A stretch of 64,000 nucleotides of DNA from CAVZTX01 sp963778375. Its GTDB lineage: Bacteria > Chloroflexota > Ktedonobacteria > Ktedonobacterales > Ktedonobacteraceae. Both the position numbers and the translations under genes were made by a program. The notes beneath the pieces are model-generated. The model had not been told where the DNA came from, made no database searches, and saw nothing but the letters and a program-made list of their open reading frames with translations. Numbering within the stretch: position 1 is the first letter of the stretch; each line of letters opens with the position of its first letter. The stretch lies in assembly GCA_963778375.1 (NCBI GenBank), contig CAVZTX010000021.1, positions 62,001-126,000 on the forward strand. The letters run 5' to 3'. Shown piece by piece: positions 27,714-37,771 of this stretch.

Positions 27714-29882
27714 TCAGGTTGAAGTACGAATAAGAATAACCAGGGGCAACTGTAAAGAGTTCGCGTACAAAGTGCCCTGATACGTATCTCCCGAATGTAC
27801 ATTATTGCACTGCAACGTCAGTACTTGCGTATCACCTGCCAAACCAGATGATTGCAATAGACCCGACTCAACAACTTTCCCACCCAGCAAAAACGAGATA
27901 TTTGACTGGGCAGAGCTATTCAACTTAAGTGTCCAGGTAATCACGGCATGCCCTAAATTGATCAGTGTAAGTGTGGTACCCGCTAGGCACGTGCCATTCG
28001 CAGTATTGACGATGCCCGTGAGCGGATTAGGACTGAAGATGATTTCAGCCTGGGCATCCACTACCTGCAATTCTACAGGCAATGTCAATTGTTCATTGCC
28101 ATTGATCGTAAACAAGATTTGCCCTGTGTAGGGCGTTGAACTGGTTGCCAGGCCAGTAGGAAGCACACTAATACCAATCGAATAGCTTCCACCAATATTC
28201 AGGGTGCCGCTGATCTGGTTGTCGTTAATCACTAACCAGCTAAAGCTACTGTCCACAACTGCTGTAGCTGCCCAATGTAGCACCGCGCCGCTCGTATTGG
28301 TGAGTGTCACCCGTTGCTGACCCGGATCTCCCTGTCCAGTTACAATCTTAAATGTTAGTTCTTTTACAGAGAGCACTAGTTTGTTGCTGCTAGTAGCTGG
28401 CTTACCTGCAATCCCTACCTCGATAGGTAAGTAAGCATTTAGAAGAGTACGAATATCCTGCGCCGAAATCCAGTGTGTGCTAGCTGACCAATCCTTTCCA
28501 ATCAGCAAAGATACATCGAAGGTTCCACGACTGGTAGCTTGCACCGTGATCGGCTTGCCATTTGCGTCAGTAATAGTAGTAACGCTATCAAGTAAGAATG
28601 TGATGGGATCGTTAGCTCCAAAGTGTTCTCCATGCAAGTGTATCGTCTGACCTGGTGTTAGTGGTTTGAGTTGTGAATCCGAGCTTGTCAGCGTTGGTTG
28701 CGCAGTACTCTGTGGAGCAGTAGTACGGGACGTGCCGAAGAGGGAATGCGGGAGGTATGTCGAAACGATATAGGCCCCCAACCCTCCAATCAAACAGATC
28801 ATGAGGATGATAGCAAGCCAGAACATCAAGTTTTTGCTGCGCGATGGCGGTTTCTCTTTGTTCGTTACGACGATGGCGCGCAGACGCACAAGGCTGCTAT
28901 GCATTGACATCAACGGCATAGGTACAGATGCATCACCGCGTGAAACATCCATAATTGGTCCTGCCTCAGCGCGCTGACGATCTCGCCAACTGTTCCGCCA
29001 ATGTTCCGCTGCTCTACTAGTCGCATCCAGATTCTCTTGGCTCCTCATTGGCGGATCCTGCTTGACCTGGACTCCATTCCCTAACAATTGACCTGTTGGT
29101 TGATTCTCTATCGAAGTATACAGTCTTCCTGCTGAGGTAGAGTTACTTATAACCTGTTCGCGCAAAGGTATCTGCTCCTGTTGAGGTCGTGCAGGTGGAG
29201 AGGGTTGCGCAATTATCTGACCTGTCACCTGATCGGCCATATGCCTTTCATTTGACGAGGATGTAACAGGAGGTATGTTATCTGACTTAATAAAGCCTTG
29301 TGTCCTTGGAGGTATAGGCGTCACAGGCAACTGACCTGGCCTTCGCGGAATTGGAGTCTTGGGATTGGTAGAAGGTTTAGGAGATGCTGCCATACCAATC
29401 GGTCGGATAAGCCCTGGTGCTGCTTTACGTCGCGAAGGCTCCTGCACTGGCTGAGTAGGAGCGACGACGATCACTTCAGGTCTAGTTGATTCCTGGCTGT
29501 CAGATGATGTGATAGAGCTAGAAGTCGATGTGGCTACATCAGGATGTACCAATGCGTCAGGCTCATCTAGTGATATGCTAGGTTTGTTAGAAGCATCAGG
29601 CCATACCTTGGACTTCAGCACGGGTGGTGTTTTGCTATGAGAGGTCGCATCTTGTAAAGTGGATGTAGGCGTTTCTGGTTGTGTCTCAGTATCGAGAACA
29701 TTCGATTGACTGTTGTCAGGCTGTGTAGGACGTGGAGTTGTGACTATTGGCATTGCGGGAGGCGTTGTTTTATGCGTTCCCTCTTCTATTGCTGATACCG
29801 CAACGATTTGAGGAGAACCACATTTATTGCAATAACGTGCACCTGCAGGGAGTTCAGCCTCGCACTTTGAGCACTTGCTCAT
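27714..29882 (-). CDS. Zinc-ribbon, single-pass membrane protein with Ig-like external domains
   Basis: About 722 residues. A zinc ribbon comes first (CSKCEAELPAGARYCNKCG). A long Pro/Ser/Thr-rich disordered region runs to about 340, and one membrane helix follows (LMFWLAIILMICLIGGLGAY). The outside part holds an IPT-like segment (LTPGQTIHLHGEHFGANDP) and BACON/ASH-like beta sandwiches (VTLTNTSGAVLHW). It is probably a surface or sensor protein and has no catalytic motif. The ATG at 29882 has AAAGG seven bases upstream; an ATG at 29897 lacks a site. Confidence 0.75.
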   Translation of the reverse strand: MSKCSKCEAELPAGARYCNKCGSPQIVAVSAIEEGTHKTTPPAMPIVTTPRPTQPDNSQSNVLDTETQPETPTSTLQDATSHSKTPPVLKSKVWPDASNKPSISLDEPDALVHPDVATSTSSSITSSDSQESTRPEVIVVAPTQPVQEPSRRKAAPGLIRPIGMAASPKPSTNPKTPIPRRPGQLPVTPIPPRTQGFIKSDNIPPVTSSSNERHMADQVTGQIIAQPSPPARPQQEQIPLREQVISNSTSAGRLYTSIENQPTGQLLGNGVQVKQDPPMRSQENLDATSRAAEHWRNSWRDRQRAEAGPIMDVSRGDASVPMPLMSMHSSLVRLRAIVVTNKEKPPSRSKNLMFWLAIILMICLIGGLGAYIVSTYLPHSLFGTSRTTAPQSTAQPTLTSSDSQLKPLTPGQTIHLHGEHFGANDPITFLLDSVTTITDANGKPITVQATSRGTFDVSLLIGKDWSASTHWISAQDIRTLLNAYLPIEVGIAGKPATSSNKLVLSVKELTFKIVTGQGDPGQQRVTLTNTSGAVLHWAATAVVDSSFSWLVINDNQISGTLNIGGSYSIGISVLPTGLATSSTPYTGQILFTINGNEQLTLPVELQVVDAQAEIIFSPNPLTGIVNTANGTCLAGTTLTLINLGHAVITWTLKLNSSAQSNISFLLGGKVVESGLLQSSGLAGDTQVLTLQCNNVHSGDTYQGTLYANSLQLPLVILIRTST

Positions 29883-30258
29883 ACCTCCGCCTTTCATTCC
29901 GATAGCCTAGAGCCGCCCACGTTAAATTGACTTCACTTGCACATCTTTCTGACTATAATAACGTTTCTATACATCTATATGGAGTTGCATAAGTAGCTAA
30001 TCTACGTACCTTAGTATACTTCCTAACACTTCTGTCTTCATAGACTATCATCTTTATAATACCACGTCTGTAAGCACAAGCTGAATCACTTTCCTAAGAA
30101 GTGGAGGTGTTTGGATCTCTAGCATGATTCTAAATGTAGCAGGCCGCGTCCAAGTGCAACGGTGACTGCTGCAGTGCGATCTGCGACACCCTTCTCAAGC
30201 AGGTGAACCAGGGAGGATTCTTGCAAATCCCCTGGAATCTCTCTTACTGCATGCTACC
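29883..30258. other. Non-coding interval
   Basis: About 375 bp between the zinc-ribbon gene start and the end of the next minus-strand gene. It is AT-rich near 29940-30100, where the minus-strand promoter must lie (several TATAnT-like boxes, none decisive). No convincing ORF, repeat or RNA structure was seen. Confidence 0.5.
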
Positions 30259-31536
30259 CTATCTGCTTCTCCTGTACAGCCGGTACAAGATCATGCCGAC
30301 TAGCATACACACAATCGGCCCCGTAACAAGATTGAGCACGAACATCGGAGTATTCAAGATTTGGAGAGCGGGTATCGGGATAGCGACGTTCTGAAGTTGC
30401 AGTAACCCATGCAGCCCTTGCAATGCCCATAGATTGGATGGAAGTACCAGCACAAGCCCAATCAGCGCTTCAAACAACAGATACATACCTAGGCTCAGCG
30501 AACTGGCTTGCTCCGGGGAATTGAAATCTCGCCTATATAGGATCAACAGCAATAGTCCCAACCCTGCCCCATTGAAGACGAAAGGTTCCAATGCCTGGAA
30601 GTCGAAGAGTGTTGGATTGCCAAAGGAATAAGGAATGCGCCATAACAGGGTGAAGATAATAAAATCAGCACTACCAGGAGCTAATTTGATCGTAACAGGT
30701 AGCTGCCACGGCAGCAGAGCGCCAAGCAAACGCAGTGTTGGCAAAGGACCCTGAAGAAACTGGCTCAAACTGAGTAAGTAGTCATATGCCGCCGAAAAAA
30801 CATATCCAACTACTGTAGGAGCCAATCCGAGCAACAGAATTGTCACAATGTAGCTAAAAACGGTACGTGGTGGCGCGAGCAGGACAGTATCAGTAGTATC
30901 CCTCGTCGATTGACGCAAATCGCTTACCTGGATATCGTCTCCATCGTGTTGATTATTCATAGGAGCAACTTCCTCTACCGCATCAGCAGCATCTATCTGC
31001 TGTTCTTCCTCTACCGCCTCCTCTTGCTCCTCTTTCGAGCTTTTTTTGTCTGGCAAAGGGCGAGGTGGTGCAAAGGCCAGGTGTCCAAGCACCGCTCCAA
31101 TTATGCTGAAAAGAATCGAGAGGCATGCAATCAATCCCCAGGTAGTAAGAAAAGCCTGCCTTTGCGTTGGGTCTGTACCAAGCGTATCAACGACGCCGGG
31201 ATACGTGATAGCGGCCACAAATTGAACGAGTGCCAGGAAGAAGCCACCTATCGCAGCTTCTAGCAACCCCGGTCGCCGTACCGTCCGCAGTTTGCGCAGC
31301 GCCGTTACCAGCAAACCACAGCCACTAGCGCTAAGCACCGCCTCAGGAACCAATGATGTAGCCGGTTGAGAGTTAAAGCGTGCGACAACCGCAAAAAGCG
31401 CAGCAATCAGAATAACAACCCCAAGTGCAGGCCAATCAACGCCACGCTCACGTACCTCTGAGTTAGACAAAGGTGTTGCTGGGATTGACTGAACCGCCTG
31501 CTCCGTGGTAATTTCGCTCTGATCTGGTCGCTGCAT
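30259..31536 (-). CDS. Multi-pass membrane protein of unknown function
   Basis: This 425-residue protein has about eight hydrophobic helices in two groups. They are split by a cytoplasmic acidic stretch (about residues 165-225, EEQEEAVEEEQQ) that is probably disordered. It ends in YRLYRRSR. No transporter or enzyme motif is recognisable. The ATG at 31536 follows AAAGGAG. It diverges from the heme operon. Confidence 0.65.
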   Translation of the reverse strand: MQRPDQSEITTEQAVQSIPATPLSNSEVRERGVDWPALGVVILIAALFAVVARFNSQPATSLVPEAVLSASGCGLLVTALRKLRTVRRPGLLEAAIGGFFLALVQFVAAITYPGVVDTLGTDPTQRQAFLTTWGLIACLSILFSIIGAVLGHLAFAPPRPLPDKKSSKEEQEEAVEEEQQIDAADAVEEVAPMNNQHDGDDIQVSDLRQSTRDTTDTVLLAPPRTVFSYIVTILLLGLAPTVVGYVFSAAYDYLLSLSQFLQGPLPTLRLLGALLPWQLPVTIKLAPGSADFIIFTLLWRIPYSFGNPTLFDFQALEPFVFNGAGLGLLLLILYRRDFNSPEQASSLSLGMYLLFEALIGLVLVLPSNLWALQGLHGLLQLQNVAIPIPALQILNTPMFVLNLVTGPIVCMLVGMILYRLYRRSR

Positions 31537-31665
31537 GAATGTTTCTTGCTCCTTTTTGTATCTTACCTGCGATACTAGCATATTGGAGATAGTGCGACAA
31601 GGGGTAAGCGCTTGCTCAAACAGAATATACGGTATATCCCTTACAAAAAATCAGACCCTTAACAC

Positions 31666-31693
31666 TTGACTCTACGAAAAAAAACGCTAAAAT
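31666..31693 (+). promoter_or_regulatory. Predicted promoter of the heme operon
   Basis: TTGACT (31666-31671) and TAAAAT (31688-31693) are spaced by 16 bp, partly an A-tract. The predicted transcript starts about 35 nt before the hemA GTG. This is the clearest sigma-70-type promoter in the window. Confidence 0.65.
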
Positions 31694-31735
31694 CTCTATA
31701 GGTTATCAAAACTTAATGAGATTTATGAGGTTCTC

Positions 31736-33073
31736 GTGCATATAGTCGTTGTAGGAGTCGACCATACCACCGCACCCATAGCTTTGCGTGAACAACTCGC
31801 TTGCTCACCTCGCCAGGTCCCACAAATTCTCAGAGCAACACAACAGGTAGCGCAAGAAGCTATTCTGCTCTCAACATGTAATCGCCTTGAGCTTTATGCC
31901 GTCTGCGCGGAAGAGCAAGAAGCACCTGTGAACCTATTGAGTGTATTGAGTGAAATCCGCCAGGTCCCTTCTGCCGAGCTAGAGGCCCATAGCTATCACT
32001 TTGCTGACGAACAAGCGATAACGCACCTCTTTGGCGTTACTTGCGGCCTCTATTCCCTGGTGCCTGGTGAAGTGCAAATTCAAGGACAGGTAGTCGAGGC
32101 GCTGGAACTTGCCCAGGGTGGCGGATACAGCGGTCCGCTTACATCAGCGTTATTCCGTGCGGCCCTCGCAACTGGTAAGCGTGCCCGTAACGAAACAGCA
32201 ATCAGTCGCAATGCTACTTCCATCAGCCATGTAGCAGTGCAACTCTCGCGGCACCTTTTCCCCAACTTCAACGAGGCTTGCGTCTTACTGGTTGGATCAG
32301 GCAAAATGAGCGAGCTTGCGGCCCATCACCTGTGTGACAATGGTGCAAAAAGCCTCATTATCATCAATCGCACTCAATCGCATGCCGTAGAACTGGCACA
32401 ACGCTTCGGAGCGCAGCACCGATCTTTTACCGAACTCCTTCCCTCGTTAGTTGCAGCCGACATTGTTATCAGTTCTACCACCGCTCCTCGCGCTATCCTC
32501 ACCCTTGAACTGATGCAAGAGGTCATGAAGCAGCGCGCAAACCGTTCATTACTCCTCATCGATATTGCGCTCCCACGTGACATTGATCCAGATGTTGCCA
32601 CATTACCTGGAATACATCTCTATAATCTGGATCACCTGCAAGCCACCGTCAATGAGGGAATTTCCCTGCGCAGGCAGGAAGTCGAACATGTACGCTCAAT
32701 TATTGCCGAGGAGGTCAATACATTTGAACGTTGGCTGCGTTCCCTCGGCGTAGTCGGCACGATCAGCGATCTTCGTCAGTACGCTGATACTTTGCGCCAG
32801 CAGGAACTGGCCCGCGCCCTACGCCAATTATCCCCCACGCTATCTGAACGTGAGGTCAGTGCTGTGCATGAACTCACTACGCGCCTTGTAAACAAATTAT
32901 TACATATCCCTACCTTACGCCTCAAAGATGCGGCCGCCATCGGTCAAGGGCATATCTATGCCGAGGCTTTACGCTATTTATTCGATTTAGCAGAGAAAGA
33001 CGATAAGAACAATGAAGAATTCGACGATAGTGCCGTCAACACAATCGCACACCGGAGTAGCTCGATTTCTTGA
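31736..33073 (+). CDS. hemA: Glutamyl-tRNA reductase
   Basis: The first committed enzyme of C5-pathway tetrapyrrole synthesis, reducing Glu-tRNA(Glu) to glutamate-1-semialdehyde. Its 445 residues fit the family. It has GVDHTTAPIALRE, the catalytic C48 in LSTCNRLELY, GEVQIQGQV, the NADPH domain (VLLVGSGKMSELAAHHL) and a C-terminal dimerisation region. The start is GTG after a GAGG box. It leads the hem operon. Its 3' end overlaps the hemE frame by 62 bp, so the last 20 residues may be non-essential. Confidence 0.96.
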   Translation: MHIVVVGVDHTTAPIALREQLACSPRQVPQILRATQQVAQEAILLSTCNRLELYAVCAEEQEAPVNLLSVLSEIRQVPSAELEAHSYHFADEQAITHLFGVTCGLYSLVPGEVQIQGQVVEALELAQGGGYSGPLTSALFRAALATGKRARNETAISRNATSISHVAVQLSRHLFPNFNEACVLLVGSGKMSELAAHHLCDNGAKSLIIINRTQSHAVELAQRFGAQHRSFTELLPSLVAADIVISSTTAPRAILTLELMQEVMKQRANRSLLLIDIALPRDIDPDVATLPGIHLYNLDHLQATVNEGISLRRQEVEHVRSIIAEEVNTFERWLRSLGVVGTISDLRQYADTLRQQELARALRQLSPTLSEREVSAVHELTTRLVNKLLHIPTLRLKDAAAIGQGHIYAEALRYLFDLAEKDDKNNEEFDDSAVNTIAHRSSSIS

Positions 33074-34085
33074 TGCATGCCATCATAGACAACCCGACGC
33101 TACCCCCATCTGGTTCATGCGCCAGGCCGGACGCTGTCTTGCCGAATATCGCGAGTTGCGCAAACGCTACGATATTCTCACTATGGCAAAAACGCCTGAA
33201 TTGTGCGCTCAAGTTACATTGATGCCCGTCCAGGAGTTCGGGGTAGACGCCGCCGTGCTGTATGCCGATATTATGCTGCCTCTAGAAGCTATGGGCATCT
33301 CCTTCGAGATCGAACCAGACATCGGCCCAATCATCCATAATCCCATTCGCACTACGCGCGATGTCGAAGCGCTGCACGTGCCCCCTGCTGAAGAATCTAC
33401 CCCCTACGTTTTCGAAGCAATCCGACTCGTCCGTCGCGAATTAGAAGGCAAACAGGCCATAATTGGCTTCTCCGGTGCACCCTTCACCCTGGCCTGCTAT
33501 ATGATCGAAGGTCGCCCGTCCCGCGATTATGGCCTTGCCAAGTCACTCATGTACGGCCAGCCAGAAGTATGGCATGCTCTCATGCAGAAGCTGACCGAGG
33601 TCATCACACGTTACCTGATTGCGCAGATACAGGCAGGAGTCGATGTTGTGCAGCTCTTTGATAGCTGGGTGGGTGCGCTAAGCCCCAGCACCTATCAGCG
33701 CTTCGTCCAGCCCTATACTCACCGCATCTTCGAAGCCGTTGCTCAAACTGGCACTCCCTCGATTCACTTTGGTACTGGCGCGGCTAGTCTGCTAGAATTG
33801 ATGACTGAAGCGGGAGGAGATATTATCAGCGTTGATTGGCGCGTCGATCTCGATGATGCCTGGGCGCGTATCGGCTATGATCGTGGCATCCAGGGCAACC
33901 TTGATCCCACGCTCCTGCTTGCACCATGGAATGCAATCGAGCAAGGCATGCACGATGTGCTGCGGCGCGTAGCTCAACGCCCCGGCCATATCTTCAATCT
34001 TGGGCACGGCGTCCTCGCACCTACCCCACCCGATATGCTTCGTCGCCTGGTTGCAGACGTTCACGAGGCAACCGCCCGGTCGTAA
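33012..34085 (+). CDS. hemE: Uroporphyrinogen decarboxylase
   Basis: It decarboxylates uroporphyrinogen III to coproporphyrinogen III. The 357 residues show PIWFMRQAGRCLAEYR (substrate-binding Arg residues), the catalytic Asp in YADIMLPLEAMG, GFSGAPFTLACYMIEG and FNLGHGVLAPTPP. The ATG at 33012 lies inside the hemA 3' end; a later start would cut into the domain that begins with VARFLDAC. It is the second gene of the heme operon. Confidence 0.96.
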   Translation: MKNSTIVPSTQSHTGVARFLDACHHRQPDATPIWFMRQAGRCLAEYRELRKRYDILTMAKTPELCAQVTLMPVQEFGVDAAVLYADIMLPLEAMGISFEIEPDIGPIIHNPIRTTRDVEALHVPPAEESTPYVFEAIRLVRRELEGKQAIIGFSGAPFTLACYMIEGRPSRDYGLAKSLMYGQPEVWHALMQKLTEVITRYLIAQIQAGVDVVQLFDSWVGALSPSTYQRFVQPYTHRIFEAVAQTGTPSIHFGTGAASLLELMTEAGGDIISVDWRVDLDDAWARIGYDRGIQGNLDPTLLLAPWNAIEQGMHDVLRRVAQRPGHIFNLGHGVLAPTPPDMLRRLVADVHEATARS

Positions 34086-34101
34086 GCTGTGGGAATAGGG
34101 A

Positions 34102-34139
34102 CGGTGTAGTGAGGAAAGGGCCTCTTGCGGGTGCCCTTT
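34102..34139. repeat. Dispersed hairpin repeat, copy before hemH
   Basis: AAAGGGC and GCCCTTT (34115-34121, 34133-34139) enclose a loop containing CTTGCGGGT, preceded by GTGTAGTGAGG. It resembles the copies at 41604, 57629 and 61628. It falls between hemE and hemH, directly before the hemH ribosome binding site, and could affect distal expression. Confidence 0.5.
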
Positions 34140-34157
34140 AAGGAAGGATACAAAATC

Positions 34158-35097
34158 ATGTCAAATTCACATATTGGTGTCATACTCATGACCTACGGCT
34201 CACCAGCCACGCTCAACGATATTCCCATCTACCTTCAAAATGTGCGTGGTGGTCGCCCTGCCGATGAAGAATTAATCACCGAATTCCGTCGTCGTTACAG
34301 CCTGATCGGTGGCTCACCCCTACTGCGCATCACCCGCGAACAGGCCGCTGCGCTACAAGAAGAATTGAATCGCCAGCACCCAGACGGCCCAGTATTCCAT
34401 GTCGTTGCTGGCATGCGTTTTGCTCCACCTTTTATTACTGATGTCGTCCCCGAAGCCGCGACCGATGCCCAGCAAATAATCGGCGTAATCATGTCGCCTC
34501 AATACTCACCAATTATTATGAGCTGGCTACGTCCGTACTCTGGAAGACGCGGTTGCAGGCCTGCATCGCGATGATCTGAAATTAAAGATTGCCCAGGATT
34601 GGCACCTCCAACCCTATTTCTTGCAAGCTCTAGCCGAACGTGTGCAGCAGGCACTCAACCGTTTCCCATCCGAAGTACGCGATCGTGTCCCTGTCTTACT
34701 GACGGCGCACAGCATGCCCAAACGAGTGATTGAGAAAGAACCCGATTATATCAATCACCTGAAGGAAACAGCAGCTAAAGTTGCCGAGATGGTCGGACTG
34801 CCCGCTAATCGCTGGATGTTTTGCTATCAGAGCGCGGGCCATACTCCCGAAGAATGGCTCAAGCCTGACTTCGCCGATATCATGCCCGAGTTGCGCGACG
34901 CAGGTTTCACCCATGTCTTGATCGCACCCGTGCAATTCCTCGCTGACCATCTTGAAATACTGTACGACATCGAAATCGGCGCTCGCCAACAGGCCGAAGA
35001 GCACGGTATAACCTTTGCCCGTATAGAATCATTAAATACCTCGCCGCTCTTCATCCGCGCCCTGGCATCTGTAGTACAAGAAACAATAGAAAATTGA
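34158..35097 (+). pseudogene. hemH: Ferrochelatase, interrupted by one frameshift
   Basis: HemH/CpfC inserts Fe(II) into a porphyrin (coproporphyrin III in HemQ organisms). The first frame (MTYGSPATLNDIPIYLQNVRG, SPLLRITREQ) ends at 34574. The rest (TAHSMPKRV with the catalytic His, FCYQSAGHTPEEW, FLADHLEILYDI) continues in the +1 frame to 35097. Removing one C near 34523 restores MSGYVRTLEDAVAGLH, so a one-base insertion or sequencing error fits. AAGGAAGG precedes the ATG at 34158. Every other gene of the operon is intact. Confidence 0.88.
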
Positions 35098-35114
35098 CCG
35101 AGTAGAGAAACCTC

Positions 35115-36080
35115 ATGAAGTGCATAACAATAGGAACGCGGGCCAGCAAACTCGCCATGATCCAGACCTCCGAAGTCGTTGAACGACTACACCAGCAATG
35201 GCCAACCCTGGAGATCGCAATCGAACAAATTCGTACGCACGGTGATCGTGTAACAGACGTCCCCTTAACACAAATTGGCGGCGACGGCGTTTTCGTCACC
35301 GAAATTGAACGTGCCCTTTCCGAAAAACGCATCGACCTCGCCGTACACAGCCTCAAAGATTTACCCACCGTTCAACCCAATGGCTTATCCTTAACCATCA
35401 TCGGCCCCCGTGAAGATGTTCGCGATGTGCTCATCTGGAATAATCAAGCTTCCACATACACACCCAACCTGCGCATCGGCACATGCAGCCTGCGCCGTAC
35501 AGCCCAAATTCTAGCGCTTTACCCCAATGCTCACATTTTACCCCTACGTGGAAACGTTGATACCCGCCTGCGTAAGCTGGATGCAGGTGAGTATGATGCT
35601 ATCGTATTGGCCGCTGCTGGCCTACATCGACTAGGCGTACATGAGCGTCTTCTCGACCGTATAACCTATCTCCCAATTGATAGCATGGTGCCCGCACCAG
35701 GACAGGGTGCGCTGGCCTTAGAGATACGCGACGACCCTGAAATGCAGGAACTTGTCGCACCTCTCAACGATCCTATAGTTCAGGCGACCACCGGTGCCGA
35801 GCGAGCGTTCATGCGAGAATTAGGTGCTGGCTGTTATCTCCCCGTTGCCACCCACGCCCAGCTCACAAATGAAACCCTCACGTTGCTAGGTCTGGTAATA
35901 AGCCTCGATGGACAACACGATGTGCGTGTCCAACAGAGTATCCACTGGACACCCGACAGCCCCATCGAACAGGCCGAACAACTAGGCATCCAACTCGCAG
36001 AACAAGCATTAGCCGAAGGTGCTGCTGAGATCATCGGTGCGATGAATATTAGCCGAGTGCAGGAGCGGCAACATGTCTAA
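35115..36080 (+). CDS. hemC: Hydroxymethylbilane synthase (porphobilinogen deaminase)
   Basis: It joins four porphobilinogens into hydroxymethylbilane. The 321 residues include IGTRASKLAMIQT, the catalytic Asp region GDGVFVTEIERAL, HSLKDLPT, CSLRRTAQ, and the dipyrromethane-cofactor cysteine in ERAFMRELGAGCYLPV. Its ATG lies 18 bp after hemH and its end overlaps hemD by 8 bp, consistent with cotranscription. Confidence 0.96.
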   Translation: MKCITIGTRASKLAMIQTSEVVERLHQQWPTLEIAIEQIRTHGDRVTDVPLTQIGGDGVFVTEIERALSEKRIDLAVHSLKDLPTVQPNGLSLTIIGPREDVRDVLIWNNQASTYTPNLRIGTCSLRRTAQILALYPNAHILPLRGNVDTRLRKLDAGEYDAIVLAAAGLHRLGVHERLLDRITYLPIDSMVPAPGQGALALEIRDDPEMQELVAPLNDPIVQATTGAERAFMRELGAGCYLPVATHAQLTNETLTLLGLVISLDGQHDVRVQQSIHWTPDSPIEQAEQLGIQLAEQALAEGAAEIIGAMNISRVQERQHV

Positions 36081-36999
36081 GGAAAAAATTCTGAATGGGA
36101 AAGATCACCGTTCCGAAGGGACCATTGTAAGTACCCCTGGTCTTTCACACCCGTTAAAAGGCAAACGTATCCTTGTCACCCGCACCCGCGAACAAGCCCA
36201 TGCCTTGAGCGAACTACTAAAAGCCTTAGGCGCAACACCCATCGAATTCCCAACCATTCGCATCGTCCCACCCCAAGACTGGGAGCCACTCGATAATGCG
36301 CTTGGAAAACTCTGTATGACGGATTCGGGAAGTTACTACGACTGGTTGATTTTCACTAGCGCCAATGGCGTGCATATTGTGATCGAGCGTCTGCGCCATC
36401 TTGGATACGATCCTTCAGCTATTAACAACGCCGTTCAAGTTGCCACCATTGGACCCGCTACCGCAGCCGTCCTCGCGCAATACGGCATCATCGCCAACCT
36501 TGTGCCAGACGAATACATTGCGGAAGGCATTACCGCTGCTCTAATCAAAGACGCAGCCGACCGTGATGAGTCTTTAGAAGGAAAACGGATGCTCTTAGCT
36601 CGTGCCGCTGAAGCTCGCAAAGTATTAGTCACCGAACTACAGCAGGCCGGTGCCCTGGTAGAAGAAGTAGCTGCATACCATACGCTTTCTGCTTCCAGTG
36701 ATGACGAGCAGGGACGAAACATCCTGCGCATGCTGCAAGACCATCAAATCGATATTGTAACCTTTACCAGTTCTTCGACCGTACGTAATTTCATGCAATG
36801 GCTTTCTCAATACGAGCAAGGTATTACCGGCTCGCTTACAAATCTCGTAATGCGTGACCCACATCTCAAAATAGCCTGTATCGGCCCAATCACCTCGCAG
36901 ACTGCACGGAAACTCGGCTTGGATGTACATATCGAGGCCAGGGAGTTTACGATTGAGGGTCTTGTCGAGGCAATTATTCAACACGAGGAAAAATCATGA
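36073..36999 (+). CDS. hemD: Uroporphyrinogen-III synthase
   Basis: It closes and inverts ring D of hydroxymethylbilane. The 308-residue sequence is poorly conserved, as usual for HemD, but has KGKRILVTRTREQAHAL, DWLIFTSANGVHIVIERL, AAYHTL, a FTSSSTVRNF motif and IACIGPITSQTARKLGL. About 30 extra N-terminal residues precede the domain. GCAGGAG lies before the ATG. It overlaps hemC (8 bp) and hemQ (4 bp). Confidence 0.92.
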   Translation: MSKEKILNGKDHRSEGTIVSTPGLSHPLKGKRILVTRTREQAHALSELLKALGATPIEFPTIRIVPPQDWEPLDNALGKLCMTDSGSYYDWLIFTSANGVHIVIERLRHLGYDPSAINNAVQVATIGPATAAVLAQYGIIANLVPDEYIAEGITAALIKDAADRDESLEGKRMLLARAAEARKVLVTELQQAGALVEEVAAYHTLSASSDDEQGRNILRMLQDHQIDIVTFTSSSTVRNFMQWLSQYEQGITGSLTNLVMRDPHLKIACIGPITSQTARKLGLDVHIEAREFTIEGLVEAIIQHEEKS

Positions 37000-37760
37000 C
37001 AGAACAGACAACCCTGACAACCACCACTGCATCGGCAACGCAACCCGAACAAGCGCCCGTGCCAGCCAAACCGAAGCAGCCGCGCCAGTTGGTGCGCTTC
37101 ACATTCTACAAACTTGATCCCCAATGGCAACTCTTACCATCTCAGACGCGACAGCAGGGCAAGCAAGAACTGCTTGACATCTTTGCCGAATACGAGCAGC
37201 ATTCTCTCGTGTGCAGCTATGCACTGTATGGCCTACGTTCAGATTGCGACTTTATGTTATGGCAGGCCACCTATGATATCGACGACCTGCAGGGAATAAG
37301 CAGCAGAATTCGCCGTAGCACAATGGGGCCTTACTTGCGGGAAGCCCAGGCGTTCCTTTCAATGACCAAGCGCTCCGTCTACGTCGGTAAAAATGCGCGC
37401 GGTGCACATGATCCCCGCCTGGTGATTTCTCCAGCAGACAAGAAGTACCTGTTTGTCTACCCATTTGTAAAGACTCGTGCATGGTACGCCCTACCACTGG
37501 AAGAGCGCAAGCGCATGATGAACGAGCACATTCGTGTCGGCATCACCTATCCATCGGTGTTGCTCAATACCACCTATTCCTTTGGCCTTGACGATCAAGA
37601 GTTTGTCGTAGCCTTTGAAACGGATAATGTCAGCGATTTCCTCGACCTCGTGCAGGAATTGCGCGAAACCGAAGCTAGTCGCTACACCCTGCGCGATACT
37701 CCCATGTTCACCTGCGTAGCTCAGCCCCTGGATGCAATATTGGAAGCTATTGGCGCTTGA
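36996..37760 (+). CDS. hemQ: Coproheme decarboxylase (HemQ/ChdC, chlorite-dismutase family)
   Basis: A 254-residue chlorite-dismutase-like protein. The residues that mark HemQ are present: Y155 and K159 in VYPFVKTR (the reactive Tyr and coproheme-binding Lys), WYALPLEERKRMMNEH with the proximal H178, and no chlorite-dismutase distal Arg block that I can recognise. It turns coproheme into heme b using peroxide, the last step of the coproporphyrin-dependent pathway. The gene overlaps hemD (ATGA), which supports coupling. Confidence 0.92.
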   Translation: MTEQTTLTTTTASATQPEQAPVPAKPKQPRQLVRFTFYKLDPQWQLLPSQTRQQGKQELLDIFAEYEQHSLVCSYALYGLRSDCDFMLWQATYDIDDLQGISSRIRRSTMGPYLREAQAFLSMTKRSVYVGKNARGAHDPRLVISPADKKYLFVYPFVKTRAWYALPLEERKRMMNEHIRVGITYPSVLLNTTYSFGLDDQEFVVAFETDNVSDFLDLVQELRETEASRYTLRDTPMFTCVAQPLDAILEAIGA

Positions 37761-37771
37761 GGACGTGAAAT

